Source: Pokkaliibacter sp046614695
GTDB taxonomy: Bacteria > Pseudomonadota > Gammaproteobacteria > Pseudomonadales > Balneatricaceae
Direction of reading: 5' to 3'
Assembly: GCF_046614695.1 (NCBI RefSeq)
Contig: NZ_JBKKHQ010000015.1
Coordinates: forward strand, 62,001 to 126,000
Length of the DNA stretch: 64,000 bases
Part shown: piece by piece, positions 16,946-25,364 of the stretch
Layout: each line of letters begins with the position of its first letter
Numbering within the stretch: position 1 is the first letter of the stretch
Notes under the pieces: model-generated
Told to the model about the DNA's origin: nothing
Seen by the model: only the letters and a program-made list of their open reading frames with translations
Database searches by the model: none
Made by a program: the position numbers and the translations under genes

Positions 16946-17881
16946 ATGAGCGAACAGCGGGGTAATTCGATACCCATCAGCTCGGTTGAGCTATTGCGTG
17001 TCTTTGAAAGTTCAGCGCGTCTGGGCAGCTTTACCAGCTGTGCGACCGAGTTGGGCATGACCCAGCCAGCGGTCAGTCAGCAGATCCGAAGGCTTGAGCA
17101 GGAGCTGGAAGTGCGGCTCTTTGACCGGGTGTACCGGGGGATTTTGCTGACAGAAGCCGGGCGACAGCTCTTTGAGTCTACGACACAGGGTTTTGGCTAT
17201 CTCGCTGAAGGGCTTGAGGCGGTTCGGCGAATGGGTCAGCATGAGGTGTTGAATATCGCCACTGACTTTGCCTTCGCCGCTTATTGGCTTATGCCAAGAA
17301 TGATGCGCTTTCAGCAGCGCTATCCTGAGACTGATGTCAACCTGATCACGTCGGAGCGTAATCGCGTGGCGATTCGTCCGGATGTGGATGTTGCCATCGT
17401 GTTCGGCGATGGTCGCAGCAAGAACGCCGATGGAGCCTGCCTGTTTAAAGAAGAAGTCTATCCGGTCAGTAGCCCCAGATTTCTTAATGAAGGGGTGCAA
17501 AGAACACCGGAGGAGCTTCGGCAGTTGCCACTTTTACACCTCCAGCCAGGGATTAATGCCGACTGGTTTACCTGGCAAACCCTGCTGCCGCGCCTGGGGG
17601 TTCGTCAGCCTCTGAAGGATGCCACTCTCAGCTTTGATAATTACACTCTGCTGATCCAGGCAGCGATTGCCGGGCAGGGGGTCGCTATCGGTTGGCGCTA
17701 TTTGACCGACGAATTGGTTAATTCGGGGATTCTTTGTCGTCTCACGGCGCAGAAGGCGACCAGTGAGTTCGGTTACCATCTACTGATCCCTGAACGTAAG
17801 CGACGTATCAAGCTGATTCAGCAGTTTGTCGACTGGGTTCAGGAAGAGCTGGAGACCCAGCGTCAGCATGAAATTGCCTGA
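16946..17881 (+). CDS. LysR-family choline sulfate utilisation regulator
   Basis: This transcription regulator has an N-terminal winged helix (about residues 10-65, with SFTSCATELGMTQPAVSQQIRRLE) and a periplasmic-binding-like effector domain. The position divergent from betC and upstream of the betC-choX unit matches the choline-sulfate regulator family, so choline sulfate or choline is the likely inducer. An upstream ATG at 16913 lies inside a T-N11-A dyad and lacks a Shine-Dalgarno sequence, so I use the ATG at 16946. This start is itself only weakly supported, by GGGA upstream. The protein is about 311 residues, normal for LysR. Confidence 0.85.
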   Translation: MSEQRGNSIPISSVELLRVFESSARLGSFTSCATELGMTQPAVSQQIRRLEQELEVRLFDRVYRGILLTEAGRQLFESTTQGFGYLAEGLEAVRRMGQHEVLNIATDFAFAAYWLMPRMMRFQQRYPETDVNLITSERNRVAIRPDVDVAIVFGDGRSKNADGACLFKEEVYPVSSPRFLNEGVQRTPEELRQLPLLHLQPGINADWFTWQTLLPRLGVRQPLKDATLSFDNYTLLIQAAIAGQGVAIGWRYLTDELVNSGILCRLTAQKATSEFGYHLLIPERKRRIKLIQQFVDWVQEELETQRQHEIA

Positions 17882-17982
17882 GTACCAGTGACGGAACCGT
17901 ATACGGCTTTCGGTGACTCAATAACCAGGCAGAGCATGTGACGCGTGGGCACGTCCTGCAAGACGTAGTAAAGGGTAATCCA

Positions 17983-18411
17983 ATGTTGTTGAAGTCTCGT
18001 TCTGTCGTTTCATCTCGCCAACCAACTTACCGCCAAACATTGCTGCGCGTGATGATAAGCGCCGCTGCCTCTGTGCTGATGGTTTCGGGTGGTCAGGTGT
18101 TTGCTGCTGCGCCTTCGGGATATGGCTTGCCTTCATCCGCCTCTCCAGGTCGTGTATGTACCCCTGATGTTCAGTCGACTCAGAAGCATGTTGGTGGCTA
18201 TGAGATCTTCCTGTACAACAAGCAAAGCTCCGGCAGTTGGCTGGGACCCGTGTGTATTGTGGTTCCTGACTCTAAACGTCCCTGTACACCAGACTTAAGC
18301 GACATTCAAAGTGTCGAGGCAGGAGAAGAATCCGGGACGTTGCGCTTTCACCTCGGCGAAACCGGCCGCTCGACGCTAATAGATGTTGATACCTGCACTG
18401 CCAAGCCTTAA
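17983..18411 (+). CDS. Secreted protein of unknown function with four cysteines
   Basis: I do not recognise this 142-residue protein. It has a signal peptide: a basic N-terminus, a hydrophobic core near residues 24-38 and a likely cut after VFAAA. The mature part has four cysteines that could form two disulfides. Two of them lie in CTPD repeats about 47 residues apart, each followed by a similar short segment, which suggests an internal duplication. The ATG at 17983 follows AAAGGG at seven bases. It stands alone between the LysR gene and a convergent DUF2007 gene. A periplasmic or exported location is the only safe inference. Confidence 0.7.
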   Translation: MLLKSRSVVSSRQPTYRQTLLRVMISAAASVLMVSGGQVFAAAPSGYGLPSSASPGRVCTPDVQSTQKHVGGYEIFLYNKQSSGSWLGPVCIVVPDSKRPCTPDLSDIQSVEAGEESGTLRFHLGETGRSTLIDVDTCTAKP

Positions 18412-18481
18412 GGCGCATTAGGTTTCGCTCTTTAGGCTATCTGTTAATCTCTCTTTTTGATGGATGTCTGATCCGCGGCGC

Positions 18482-18898
18482 TTAGCTGTTTTCAGCGGCT
18501 TCCGACTCTTCCCAGAAAAATCCGCAGTCACCGCATTCGAGCCCGCTAATGGGTGAGGGCTGTGGCCAGCTAATTAGCAAATAACTCATTTCAGCCAGCA
18601 CTGACAGCCTGAATGCCGGGTGACATTCACCACTTCCGCAATGAGGGCAGGCATGCTGACTAAAGACGTTATCCAGCGCGGTGACGGGAGCGGCATCTTC
18701 CAGGAGCTGTCGCGCGCTGTTTTCATGTTCAGGCGAGACTTGCAAGCGAATGCCACCCATGGCCTGAGAGTAGATCCAGTGAGTGCTGATGGTGTGTTCA
18801 TCGGCCAGAAAGGTTGGAATGCCTGCTTCCTCCAGTCGAGCCCTGGCGATGTAGGCCTCATAGGGATACAGGAATTGTGCGATTGTCACCCACTTCAT
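18482..18898 (-). CDS. DUF2007-domain protein with C-terminal zinc ribbon
   Basis: The N-terminal 70 residues match DUF2007 (putative signal-transducing domain): a MKWVTIAQFLYPYEAYIARA strand-helix unit, EAGIPTFLADEHT, then GGIRLQVSPEHENSARQLL. The C-terminal half carries CPHCGS near residue 84 and LECGDCGFFW near 121, four cysteines that probably bind one zinc. The function of the family is not known; related domains resemble GlnB-like folds. It is monocistronic. Confidence 0.78.
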   Translation of the reverse strand: MKWVTIAQFLYPYEAYIARARLEEAGIPTFLADEHTISTHWIYSQAMGGIRLQVSPEHENSARQLLEDAAPVTALDNVFSQHACPHCGSGECHPAFRLSVLAEMSYLLISWPQPSPISGLECGDCGFFWEESEAAENS

Positions 18899-19319
18899 GG
18901 CTGGCTCCTCGTCATCGGCGATAGCGTCGCTGGAAGCTGAATCTGGTTAAGCGCAAAGCAAGTTGAAGGACTGAATAGTGCTTGTAGCTGCCTGGGTCGC
19001 CTTTATTCAGGTGTAGTTGCTGCGGCAGCCTCTGGCAATAAATCCATCACCGAAGGCTTGGCTGTGAAATAAAAAAAGCCAGTATCCGGTCGAGTTGAAA
19101 CAACAGAATACTGGCTTGTAGCTATTCAGAACACAGGTTCTTATCCGAAGATAAGCGATTTTCGTGCCATCTTTAGTCATTCCTGGTTTAGTGACTGCTT
19201 TCCGCTTAGGCGCTCAGTACTGACGTGTCTGGGAGTGGGGTTTCCCGGACAAGCGGGTCTGAAAGTGCCCTGTATTCGCTCACGTTGTTTCGTTCTGCAC
19301 GGTTACGAATCCTCTCGTG
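18899..19319. other. 421-base gap between small genes
   Basis: Apart from the hairpin at 19071-19117, I see no gene with a ribosome-binding site and coding character. The stretch 19141-19319 shows nothing that I can assign. Confidence 0.4.
19071..19117 (-). terminator. Minus-strand hairpin with T-run
   Basis: GCCAGTAT/ATACTGGC (19078-19085 and 19108-19115) has a 22-base loop and is followed on the minus strand by seven T. It may end transcripts of the DUF1272 gene 200 bases upstream, or an unrecognised short transcript. Confidence 0.55.
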
Positions 19320-19628
19320 CTAGCGGCGGTGGGGTGGAATATTCCCAAGTTTCGCAACACGTTGCTGATGTGCACTCAGGTTAACAGGCCGATGCTTCAC
19401 TTCTGTGGTTGCCGGGTACTGATCAAGGGAATTGCCACCAACGCGATCAACCTGCGGCCTGATGGGGCGAGGGGTAAAGCCGCCGCCGCAGTTGGGGCAG
19501 ACATTGGCCAGCAGATGCTCAGCGCATTGGCTGCAAAAAGTGCATTCAAAGGAGCAGATACGCGCTTCAAGGCTGTCTGGTGGCAAGGTTTTGGCGCAAT
19601 GCTCGCACACGGGGCGTAACTCAAGCAT
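19320..19628 (-). CDS. DUF1272 zinc-ribbon-like protein
   Basis: The 102-residue protein begins LELRPVCEHCAKTLPPDS and continues ARICSFECTFCSQCAE and NVCPNCGG, the complete DUF1272 signature. The eight or so cysteines in CxxC pairs (residues 8-50) probably hold two zinc ions. The function is unknown. The tail after residue 55 is basic and not conserved in type. It lies 89 bases downstream of the chaperone-like gene but behind a strong hairpin, so it is probably a separate unit. Confidence 0.85.
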   Translation of the reverse strand: MLELRPVCEHCAKTLPPDSLEARICSFECTFCSQCAEHLLANVCPNCGGGFTPRPIRPQVDRVGGNSLDQYPATTEVKHRPVNLSAHQQRVAKLGNIPPHRR

Positions 19629-19661
19629 GGTGACACGTCTCCAAAAAAGAGCCTGAAACTA

Positions 19662-19690
19662 ACAAGGCCTCGAAAAGAGGCCTTGTGAAA
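19662..19690 (-). terminator. Hairpin terminator of the effector-chaperone unit
   Basis: A perfect ten-base stem ACAAGGCCTC/GAGGCCTTGT with loop GAAAA follows the stop of the chaperone-like gene. The downstream T-run on the minus strand is broken, but the stem is strong. Confidence 0.75.
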
Positions 19691-19717
19691 ATGTCTGCTG
19701 TTAACCTTGCTGCCGAA

Positions 19718-20188
19718 TCAGAGGTTTTGCAATCCCCGGAAGCTGTTAAGCCCCGGCATGCCGTTTCCCGGGCGAGTTGCTTGCGGCCCTTTCTCGGCGA
19801 CTTCCTTCACTTTAACCACAAAACCGCGCAGCTTTTGGATCAGCTCCACGACATCGTCTGCTTTAAAGTCCATCAGCCGGAAGCTGGTTCGCACTGAGAG
19901 CTTCTCATTGTCCTTTTCAAAACCGATGACGAACTGAAGGCCGGCGGCTTGCTGACGTTGTAACACCAGCAGATCCATGACGCTCAGAGCTTTGCTGTCT
20001 TTGCTGAGAGTGCCGGCAGCCGCAATCATATCGACCCAACCCTGATCACGGCTGACCAGATAAATTGGATCTTCATCATCAAACTCGAGGCGGTAAGACG
20101 CTGACTTCTTGTCAAAGGACTTAATGCCAAGACGAGTCCAGAGTTCATTCATCAGCGCGTCAAACTCGCGGGGTGTCACTTTGCTCAC
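19718..20188 (-). CDS. CesT-like type III secretion chaperone (putative)
   Basis: The 156-residue protein has the layout of class I type III secretion chaperones. An N-terminal helix ends LMNELWTRLGI, a strand follows with YRLEFDDEDPIYL, and a WVDMIAAAGTL strand-turn comes near residue 51. An LLVLQRQQAAG helix lies near 73, paired strands KLSVRTSFRLMDF near 96, and a final helix DDVVELIQKLRGFV near 110. Size and acidic character fit the CesT/SycE fold. It starts with GTG, overlapping the TGA of the upstream 1127-residue protein gene by four bases, with a strong AAGGAG. This tight coupling is the usual arrangement of a secreted effector and its chaperone. The match is to the family pattern only, so this remains a structural inference. 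Confidence 0.6.
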   Translation of the reverse strand: MSKVTPREFDALMNELWTRLGIKSFDKKSASYRLEFDDEDPIYLVSRDQGWVDMIAAAGTLSKDSKALSVMDLLVLQRQQAAGLQFVIGFEKDNEKLSVRTSFRLMDFKADDVVELIQKLRGFVVKVKEVAEKGPQATRPGNGMPGLNSFRGLQNL

Positions 20189-23100
20189 GAGTTTTCTCCT
20201 TGTCCGCGGTTATTGCCTGATTGTGAGTTAAGTGCGGTATCAGCATTTAGCCACAGGGCTAGAACATCATCGTCATCATCACTGGTCGTGCTGACTTGTA
20301 CCGGGGCAATCTGTGGGGTCGCCGAGGAGCTCGAGGACGCCTGAACCGTTGTCACCGGAGCTGCCTGACGGGTGGTGGCACCAGCGCTGATGGATGGGTC
20401 AAGTGACAGATCAAGGTTGGAGCCGATGCTGTCAAAGCCTTCAAAGACATCATCAATTGACGTGCCCAGGTCGGCAGGGTCTGTGGTCAGATTGAAAGCG
20501 GTGAGCTCATCGGTAGGCGTGCCCGCGACAGAATTTGCGGGTGTCGCACGCGGCGTATTCTGCGGTGAGAAGTGGCTAAAGTCGGCATCAACGCTATCGC
20601 CTTCAAAGGACTCGGCCATCAGACTTTCCAGATCGAAGTTTTCATCCGCTGGATCATGGCTCACGTTGGAGTCTGTTCTGAACAGTTGTCCACCCATCTC
20701 TTCAAAACGGCTATTCAGATCCTGAATCGTTTCGTCGTCATCAAAACGGTGATCGTCAGGTAAGGAGTAAGCGACACCCGGGGTGTAGTTATCTTCTGAC
20801 AGGCCATCAATCTCGGTTACGTCATCACCGTAGACGGACTCAGAAACATTACTGGCCACCTCTTCAGAGATCTGGCTGTATTCGGATTCGCTGGGTGCCT
20901 GCTCGCTCGGAGTGCCTTCCGACTGCAGCTTGCGCATGGTGTCGTAGGCTTCGCGGTCCTGAGCGGCATGCAGGTGTTGTCGATGACCCTGCATCAAATG
21001 ACGGTTATCAGGATGCTTGGGCGCGCGCAGCTGATTGCTGGCGGTGCTGTCATCGTTGCCGCTCACCTGAATCGTTTCGATGCTGTCATCAAAATGTACA
21101 GGGTCGGGCGCCTGGTCTTCCATCATCTCCAGCTGGCTGCGAATCTGCTGTGACTGGTTAAAGTTCACCAGATTCTGGAAGTTGCTCAGGTGAGCGGCTG
21201 CACGGCCGGAAAGGTTAGGAGCTTCGCCGGGCGTGGAAGGCTGACTGTTGCCAGCAAAAGAGGCGGCTTCTTCGCGTGAGGGCGTGAGCGGCGCATCGGA
21301 GTTAAGCCCCGTGAGTTCCTCTGGCAGATTTTGATAGTTACGCAGCACATCTTCCAGATGATACTCAGAGCCAGTGCTGGCGATTTCATCTTCACCGGTG
21401 GTGCTGGCGGTCTCTGACATCGGAGTGTCATCAATCGTGGTGACGGAAGCATCATCACCCACCGACTTGGTATCTTGCAGTTCTTTCGAGATAGGAGGAG
21501 CAGTCTCAGAAAGTGGCGTCTGAGGGGCAGAGGTAGCAGGCTCAGATTCCTCTTCGATCATCTCCATCTGTCCTGGACGGCGGTTGTTCTCAGCAACAAG
21601 GGCCGCTTCTTCATCGTCGGTAACTTCCTGGAAGCGATCCGCAGGGTTCATGTTGGCCAGCTCCGGATGATTCTCCAGCATAAAGGCTTCTTCATCCGTC
21701 AGCTCGACGACCCGCTCATCATCAGGAATGTCAGGGCCGGCGTTGATGCCTGCACCCAGTGGGCCGTAGGAGCCATTACTTGTCAGGCTGGAGGTGCTGC
21801 TGTTGCCGGCCAGACTCTCCAGATCAGGCTCGGCCTTGGCGCCTTTCAAAACATTCAATAAGCGCAGAATGCCATTCGCCAGCATCTCCCCGCCAGGGCG
21901 TGGCAAGGTCAGGTTACAGGCGGTGAGTGCCACGATACCCAGTGCCAGGCCGACTTTTGAGTCGGTGAAATGGGTCATCTTGTTGATGATGCCATGGGGC
22001 AACAGGAAGGGGGAAAGGCCTGAGTAACTGGCAAATTTTGCTGCCGACTGCTGTGCGTTCTCATTGGGGTTGCGCGCGGTTTTGGACATTTCATAAATGA
22101 CCAGGCCTGCATCCATGCCAAGGTCAATGAGACCGGCAGGTTCATCATAATAGGTGGCCGCGGAGCCCAGACACAGTGCGCCTGCTATACAGGTAAAGAC
22201 CATTTTGATGGCCAGATCCTTGTTGGGCTGCTTGGCGATAGCGGTTTCTTCGCCGCCATTGATCTGGGTTTTGACCGCGTGCTCAAGGTTGTGAGCAGCC
22301 TCATCAATTTCGTTCAGCTGAACGTTCAGGCCATCGCTGACCTGCTTACCCTTGTTGGTGAAGTCATTACGACGATCACCAAAGTCATTCAGATGGCCAT
22401 CGATGTTATCGAGCATGGCCTGAACATCTTCAGAGGTTTGATCAGTCCAGGTTTCCAGCTGTGCTTCGTCATCGCCAGTGGATTTGCTGGCCATAAAGTC
22501 AGTCAGCTTATTGTTCAGCTTGTGCATCGGCCCTGTGAAAAGGTGCGGTGCAGAAGACATCACAAAGATTGCCAGCGTGAAGGCTGCGGCGATACCGTGG
22601 AAACCCCACTCCTTATCATGTTCAAACTGCTTCACCTTCTCGTTATAGGCGCTGGCAGTATAAGGGAGGTTAGGTGGCAGGTAGGGTACGTGACGCTCGC
22701 GAATTTGCTCACCGAAAGAGCGAATATCCGGCGTCTGACCCATGACCAGGCCTGCCATCATGAACATGGTTTTTGAGTAGCCAGCAATCAGCATCGACAG
22801 ATACTGGTTGTTCTTATGTTCAGCGGACGTCAGCAGGGTTATCAGTGCTAAGCCGACGTTGGCAACACCAAAGGCAATCGCCGCTGCTGTTCTGTAGCTG
22901 GCGGTGCGGTCGGTTTGGACACGGTGGATCTTTTTCTCCAGCGCTTCAGTAAGCTTTAGTAGCTCTTTCTTCTTGCTGGCAGGGAAGTTGGCGTCAGTCT
23001 TAATATTGTTAATCTTGTCGTGAAGCTCTTTCACGCTCTTGCTGAATGCGGGTAAGTGAACCGCACGACGTTCGTTTTCAAGAAACTCACGGCTTTGAAA

Positions 23101-23568
23101 CTGGCCTACGGCGGCTGCAATGTCAGTACGCTTAAAGAAGGGCTGCTTCTTTACCAGCGCTTGAGACTCATTGGTGGGCTGGTTGCCAGAGACACCGCTG
23201 CGCTGGCTATTGGCGCCCGATACGCGATAGCCATCACCAGGGACCGCGCCTGCAGGGTTTTTGTGCTGGGGACTGTCATGCAGTGGGATGTCTTCAAAGC
23301 CCTGTTCTGCCAGTTCGCCCGCTCGCGGAATGCGTACATGGGCTTGCTGAGGTGCACGGGGAAACTCGCCTGGGATGTGGGGCATGTCATCATCATGACC
23401 CAACGCCTGAAGGTTGGCGCCATTTTCCGGTGTTACATTAACCCGGTCATCCTGCATTCTGCCTGTCTGAGTCTGCGGAACATCGGCGCGCTCCACATCA
23501 TGGGCGTGGTGATCAGCGCGATGAACGATTCCATTTAAAAAGCTTTTTACAGAGTCATAACTTGACAT
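20185..23568 (-). CDS. Large protein with hydrophobic segments and acidic tail; putative type III effector
   Basis: I do not recognise this 1127-residue protein by name. The first 150 residues are polar and low in order. Hydrophobic segments, probably membrane-spanning, lie near 225-247, 256-277, 325-345, 453-474 and 538-555. They are separated by charged helices, one (about 370-450) rich in Asp, Asn and Gln like a coiled coil. From about 595 to the end the protein is acidic and rich in Ser, Thr and Pro, with many TP pairs such as STPGE and TPMSE. The chaperone-like gene is coupled directly downstream, so I infer an exported, host-directed membrane protein. I use the ATG at 23568; a start at 23652 would add 28 residues, and neither has a good Shine-Dalgarno sequence. 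A cell-surface or phage-derived protein is an alternative. Confidence 0.6.
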   Translation of the reverse strand: MSSYDSVKSFLNGIVHRADHHAHDVERADVPQTQTGRMQDDRVNVTPENGANLQALGHDDDMPHIPGEFPRAPQQAHVRIPRAGELAEQGFEDIPLHDSPQHKNPAGAVPGDGYRVSGANSQRSGVSGNQPTNESQALVKKQPFFKRTDIAAAVGQFQSREFLENERRAVHLPAFSKSVKELHDKINNIKTDANFPASKKKELLKLTEALEKKIHRVQTDRTASYRTAAAIAFGVANVGLALITLLTSAEHKNNQYLSMLIAGYSKTMFMMAGLVMGQTPDIRSFGEQIRERHVPYLPPNLPYTASAYNEKVKQFEHDKEWGFHGIAAAFTLAIFVMSSAPHLFTGPMHKLNNKLTDFMASKSTGDDEAQLETWTDQTSEDVQAMLDNIDGHLNDFGDRRNDFTNKGKQVSDGLNVQLNEIDEAAHNLEHAVKTQINGGEETAIAKQPNKDLAIKMVFTCIAGALCLGSAATYYDEPAGLIDLGMDAGLVIYEMSKTARNPNENAQQSAAKFASYSGLSPFLLPHGIINKMTHFTDSKVGLALGIVALTACNLTLPRPGGEMLANGILRLLNVLKGAKAEPDLESLAGNSSTSSLTSNGSYGPLGAGINAGPDIPDDERVVELTDEEAFMLENHPELANMNPADRFQEVTDDEEAALVAENNRRPGQMEMIEEESEPATSAPQTPLSETAPPISKELQDTKSVGDDASVTTIDDTPMSETASTTGEDEIASTGSEYHLEDVLRNYQNLPEELTGLNSDAPLTPSREEAASFAGNSQPSTPGEAPNLSGRAAAHLSNFQNLVNFNQSQQIRSQLEMMEDQAPDPVHFDDSIETIQVSGNDDSTASNQLRAPKHPDNRHLMQGHRQHLHAAQDREAYDTMRKLQSEGTPSEQAPSESEYSQISEEVASNVSESVYGDDVTEIDGLSEDNYTPGVAYSLPDDHRFDDDETIQDLNSRFEEMGGQLFRTDSNVSHDPADENFDLESLMAESFEGDSVDADFSHFSPQNTPRATPANSVAGTPTDELTAFNLTTDPADLGTSIDDVFEGFDSIGSNLDLSLDPSISAGATTRQAAPVTTVQASSSSSATPQIAPVQVSTTSDDDDDVLALWLNADTALNSQSGNNRGQGENS

Positions 23569-24037
23569 TGGGCTTACTCTTGGCCGAATTGAATGCTCTT
23601 CCCGGTGCAGCGTTGGTTTACCAAACACGTCAGTAAACCCAGAGCCTTTCATGACGCACAGGCGCCATCAGGCGCATCGAATCAGCCAGTAGGCCCAAGC
23701 GGTGGGCAAAAAACCGGCATATTATCGCTGAAAAGCAGGAGGAATGCTGCAGGCAATTGCAATATTCAGACCATAGTCGCAGTCGCTATTAGACTGCTGT
23801 TGCGAGGTCTATTGTCATTACAAAAGCCACAGGGGTACCAATAGAGGGTGTGTGGGGAAAGTTGCTGAATCGTTCCATCAAAACCGCCGTTTTTTAAGGT
23901 TTTTCCCTAGCTGTCGTGAAAGGTTGAAAAAAGTGGCTCATGAAGTCAGTCCCTGCTCATGATAGGCTTCGATACAGTGTTATCGATTAGCCGCTCGCAA
24001 GATTTAGTGAGCCCGGATTAAAAGGTGTTATTGCTCC
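23569..24037. promoter_or_regulatory. Divergent region upstream of the effector-like gene
   Basis: This 469-base AT-richer gap separates the effector-like gene from the SseB-like gene and must hold both promoters. I cannot assign clear -35 and -10 boxes to either gene, and I see no perfect palindrome. A short GGCGCC/GGCGC dyad lies near 23661-23675. Confidence 0.4.
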
Positions 24038-24448
24038 ATGTCGGAATCATTCTCAGCCCTGATTGCACAAGTTAAGGCCGGACAAAGCACGGTAGAATCA
24101 CTTTTTGCGCCATTTTTGGGATACGAGTTTTTTGTACTGGTCGAGATGGATGATGCAAAACAGGAAGTGACGACCGAGGATTTCCAGTTCTACATTATTG
24201 AAATGCATGATCAGCCGATGGTGGTAGTGGGTGACTCGATGGATCGCCTGGGCGATGTCTTTGCGGGTAATAATCAGCTTTCTGCGATCAAGGTATTTGG
24301 CGGCGACCTGCTCGGGATGATTCATCCTGATGTTGGGGTCTGTATTGTGTGGGAAGAGGGTAATATTCACTTCCCGGTAGAGCTGACGCAGCAACTGCGT
24401 GCGGCCATTCAGGCAGCGGATGCAGAGCCGTCTGCAGAAGAACAGTAA
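24038..24448 (+). CDS. SseB N-terminal-domain protein
   Basis: The acidic 136-residue protein resembles the N-terminal domain of E. coli SseB (enhanced serine sensitivity). It has an N-terminal helix, the strand FFVLVEMDD, QPMVVVGDSMDRL, then GGDLLGMIHPDVGVCIVWEEG and HFPVELTQQLRAA. Only one domain is present, about half the length of E. coli SseB. The biochemical role of the family is unknown. It is divergent from the effector-like gene, which may be coincidence. This SseB is not the Salmonella translocon protein of the same name. Confidence 0.65.
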   Translation: MSESFSALIAQVKAGQSTVESLFAPFLGYEFFVLVEMDDAKQEVTTEDFQFYIIEMHDQPMVVVGDSMDRLGDVFAGNNQLSAIKVFGGDLLGMIHPDVGVCIVWEEGNIHFPVELTQQLRAAIQAADAEPSAEEQ

Positions 24449-24454
24449 TTATTG

Positions 24455-24493
24455 AAAAGAGCAGCCGGTGCTTTATCCGGCTGCTCTTGGTTT
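24455..24493 (+). terminator. Terminator after the SseB-like gene
   Basis: A perfect 12-base stem AAGAGCAGCCGG/CCGGCTGCTCTT with an eight-base loop is followed by GGTTT. The stem is strong and the T-run weak. Confidence 0.8.
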
Positions 24494-24667
24494 CGGCATT
24501 AGTCGTCTCACGTCTCTTCCTTTGAATAATCACTCAATATTTCCTTGTTCAGAGAAAGGTCCTTTCTTGTGTGCAGATGCGGTTGAGAGCTGTTTTTTAA
24601 ATTGGTGACCATGTTGCAATAAAATTGTTCAGCAATAGAATTGTGAGCAATGAAATTCGAGGTGGTT

Positions 24668-25279
24668 ATGTCTGAATCAAATTCTCTTCAGCATTCAGTG
24701 CTCGAAGATGTGCTGGCAATCGTACTGGGAACCCTATTTGTCGCTCTCGGAGTGACTTTTTATAGCCACAGTCAGCTGCTTACAGGTGGCACGGCTGGTC
24801 TGGGTTTTCTCTTTCATTACAGCGTCGGTATGGGCTTTGGCTTTTGGTTCTTTGTGCTGAATCTTCCTTTTTACTATCTGGCCATTCGCCGCATGGGTTG
24901 GCGCTTTACGCTTAAAACCTTTGTGGCTGTGGCGCTGGTGTCTGCTTTCTCGACAGTGACGCCTCAATGGGTTCACTTCGAGGCGCTTAGTCCTTTGTAC
25001 TCAGCGATTGTGGGGAGTGCGGTGATGGGAGCAGGCTTCCTGATGCTGTTCCGCCATGGTGCGAGCTTAGGAGGGGTGAATATTCTTGCGCTCTATCTGC
25101 AGGATAAAACCGGCTTGCGAGCCGGCAAGTTTCAGATGGGCGTTGACTGCTGCATTGTTCTGGCATCGTTAACTGTCGTGCCGTTGACTCAGGTCGGCCT
25201 GTCGATTGTGGGCGCCGTTATTCTTAACCTGATTCTGGCGATGAACCATCGTAAGGATCGCTATCGCGGCCTGAGTTGA
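24668..25279 (+). CDS. YitT-family membrane protein
   Basis: This 203-residue inner-membrane protein has about five to six helices. The segment FVALGVTFYSHSQLLTGGTA near residue 22 and the GAGFLMLFRHGASLGGVNIL repeat near 125 are the signature of the YitT/DUF161 family, where the TGGTAGL and SLGG motifs mark two related halves. The substrate or function is not known. The ATG at 24668 follows GAGG at five bases; an ATG at 24650 lies further up. It is monocistronic. Confidence 0.85.
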   Translation: MSESNSLQHSVLEDVLAIVLGTLFVALGVTFYSHSQLLTGGTAGLGFLFHYSVGMGFGFWFFVLNLPFYYLAIRRMGWRFTLKTFVAVALVSAFSTVTPQWVHFEALSPLYSAIVGSAVMGAGFLMLFRHGASLGGVNILALYLQDKTGLRAGKFQMGVDCCIVLASLTVVPLTQVGLSIVGAVILNLILAMNHRKDRYRGLS

Positions 25280-25364
25280 AAGTGCTTTTGTGAATGCAGT
25301 CAGGCGGCGCAGACTACAGTCAGTCTGGCGCCGCATCCGGCGGCTTCAATAGCCTTTCCGGATC

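Noticed and set aside
24038..24448. Reading the SseB-like gene as the Salmonella type III translocon protein SseB
   Set aside because: The sequence fits E. coli enhanced-serine-sensitivity SseB; the shared name is accidental, so it is not evidence for a secretion system.
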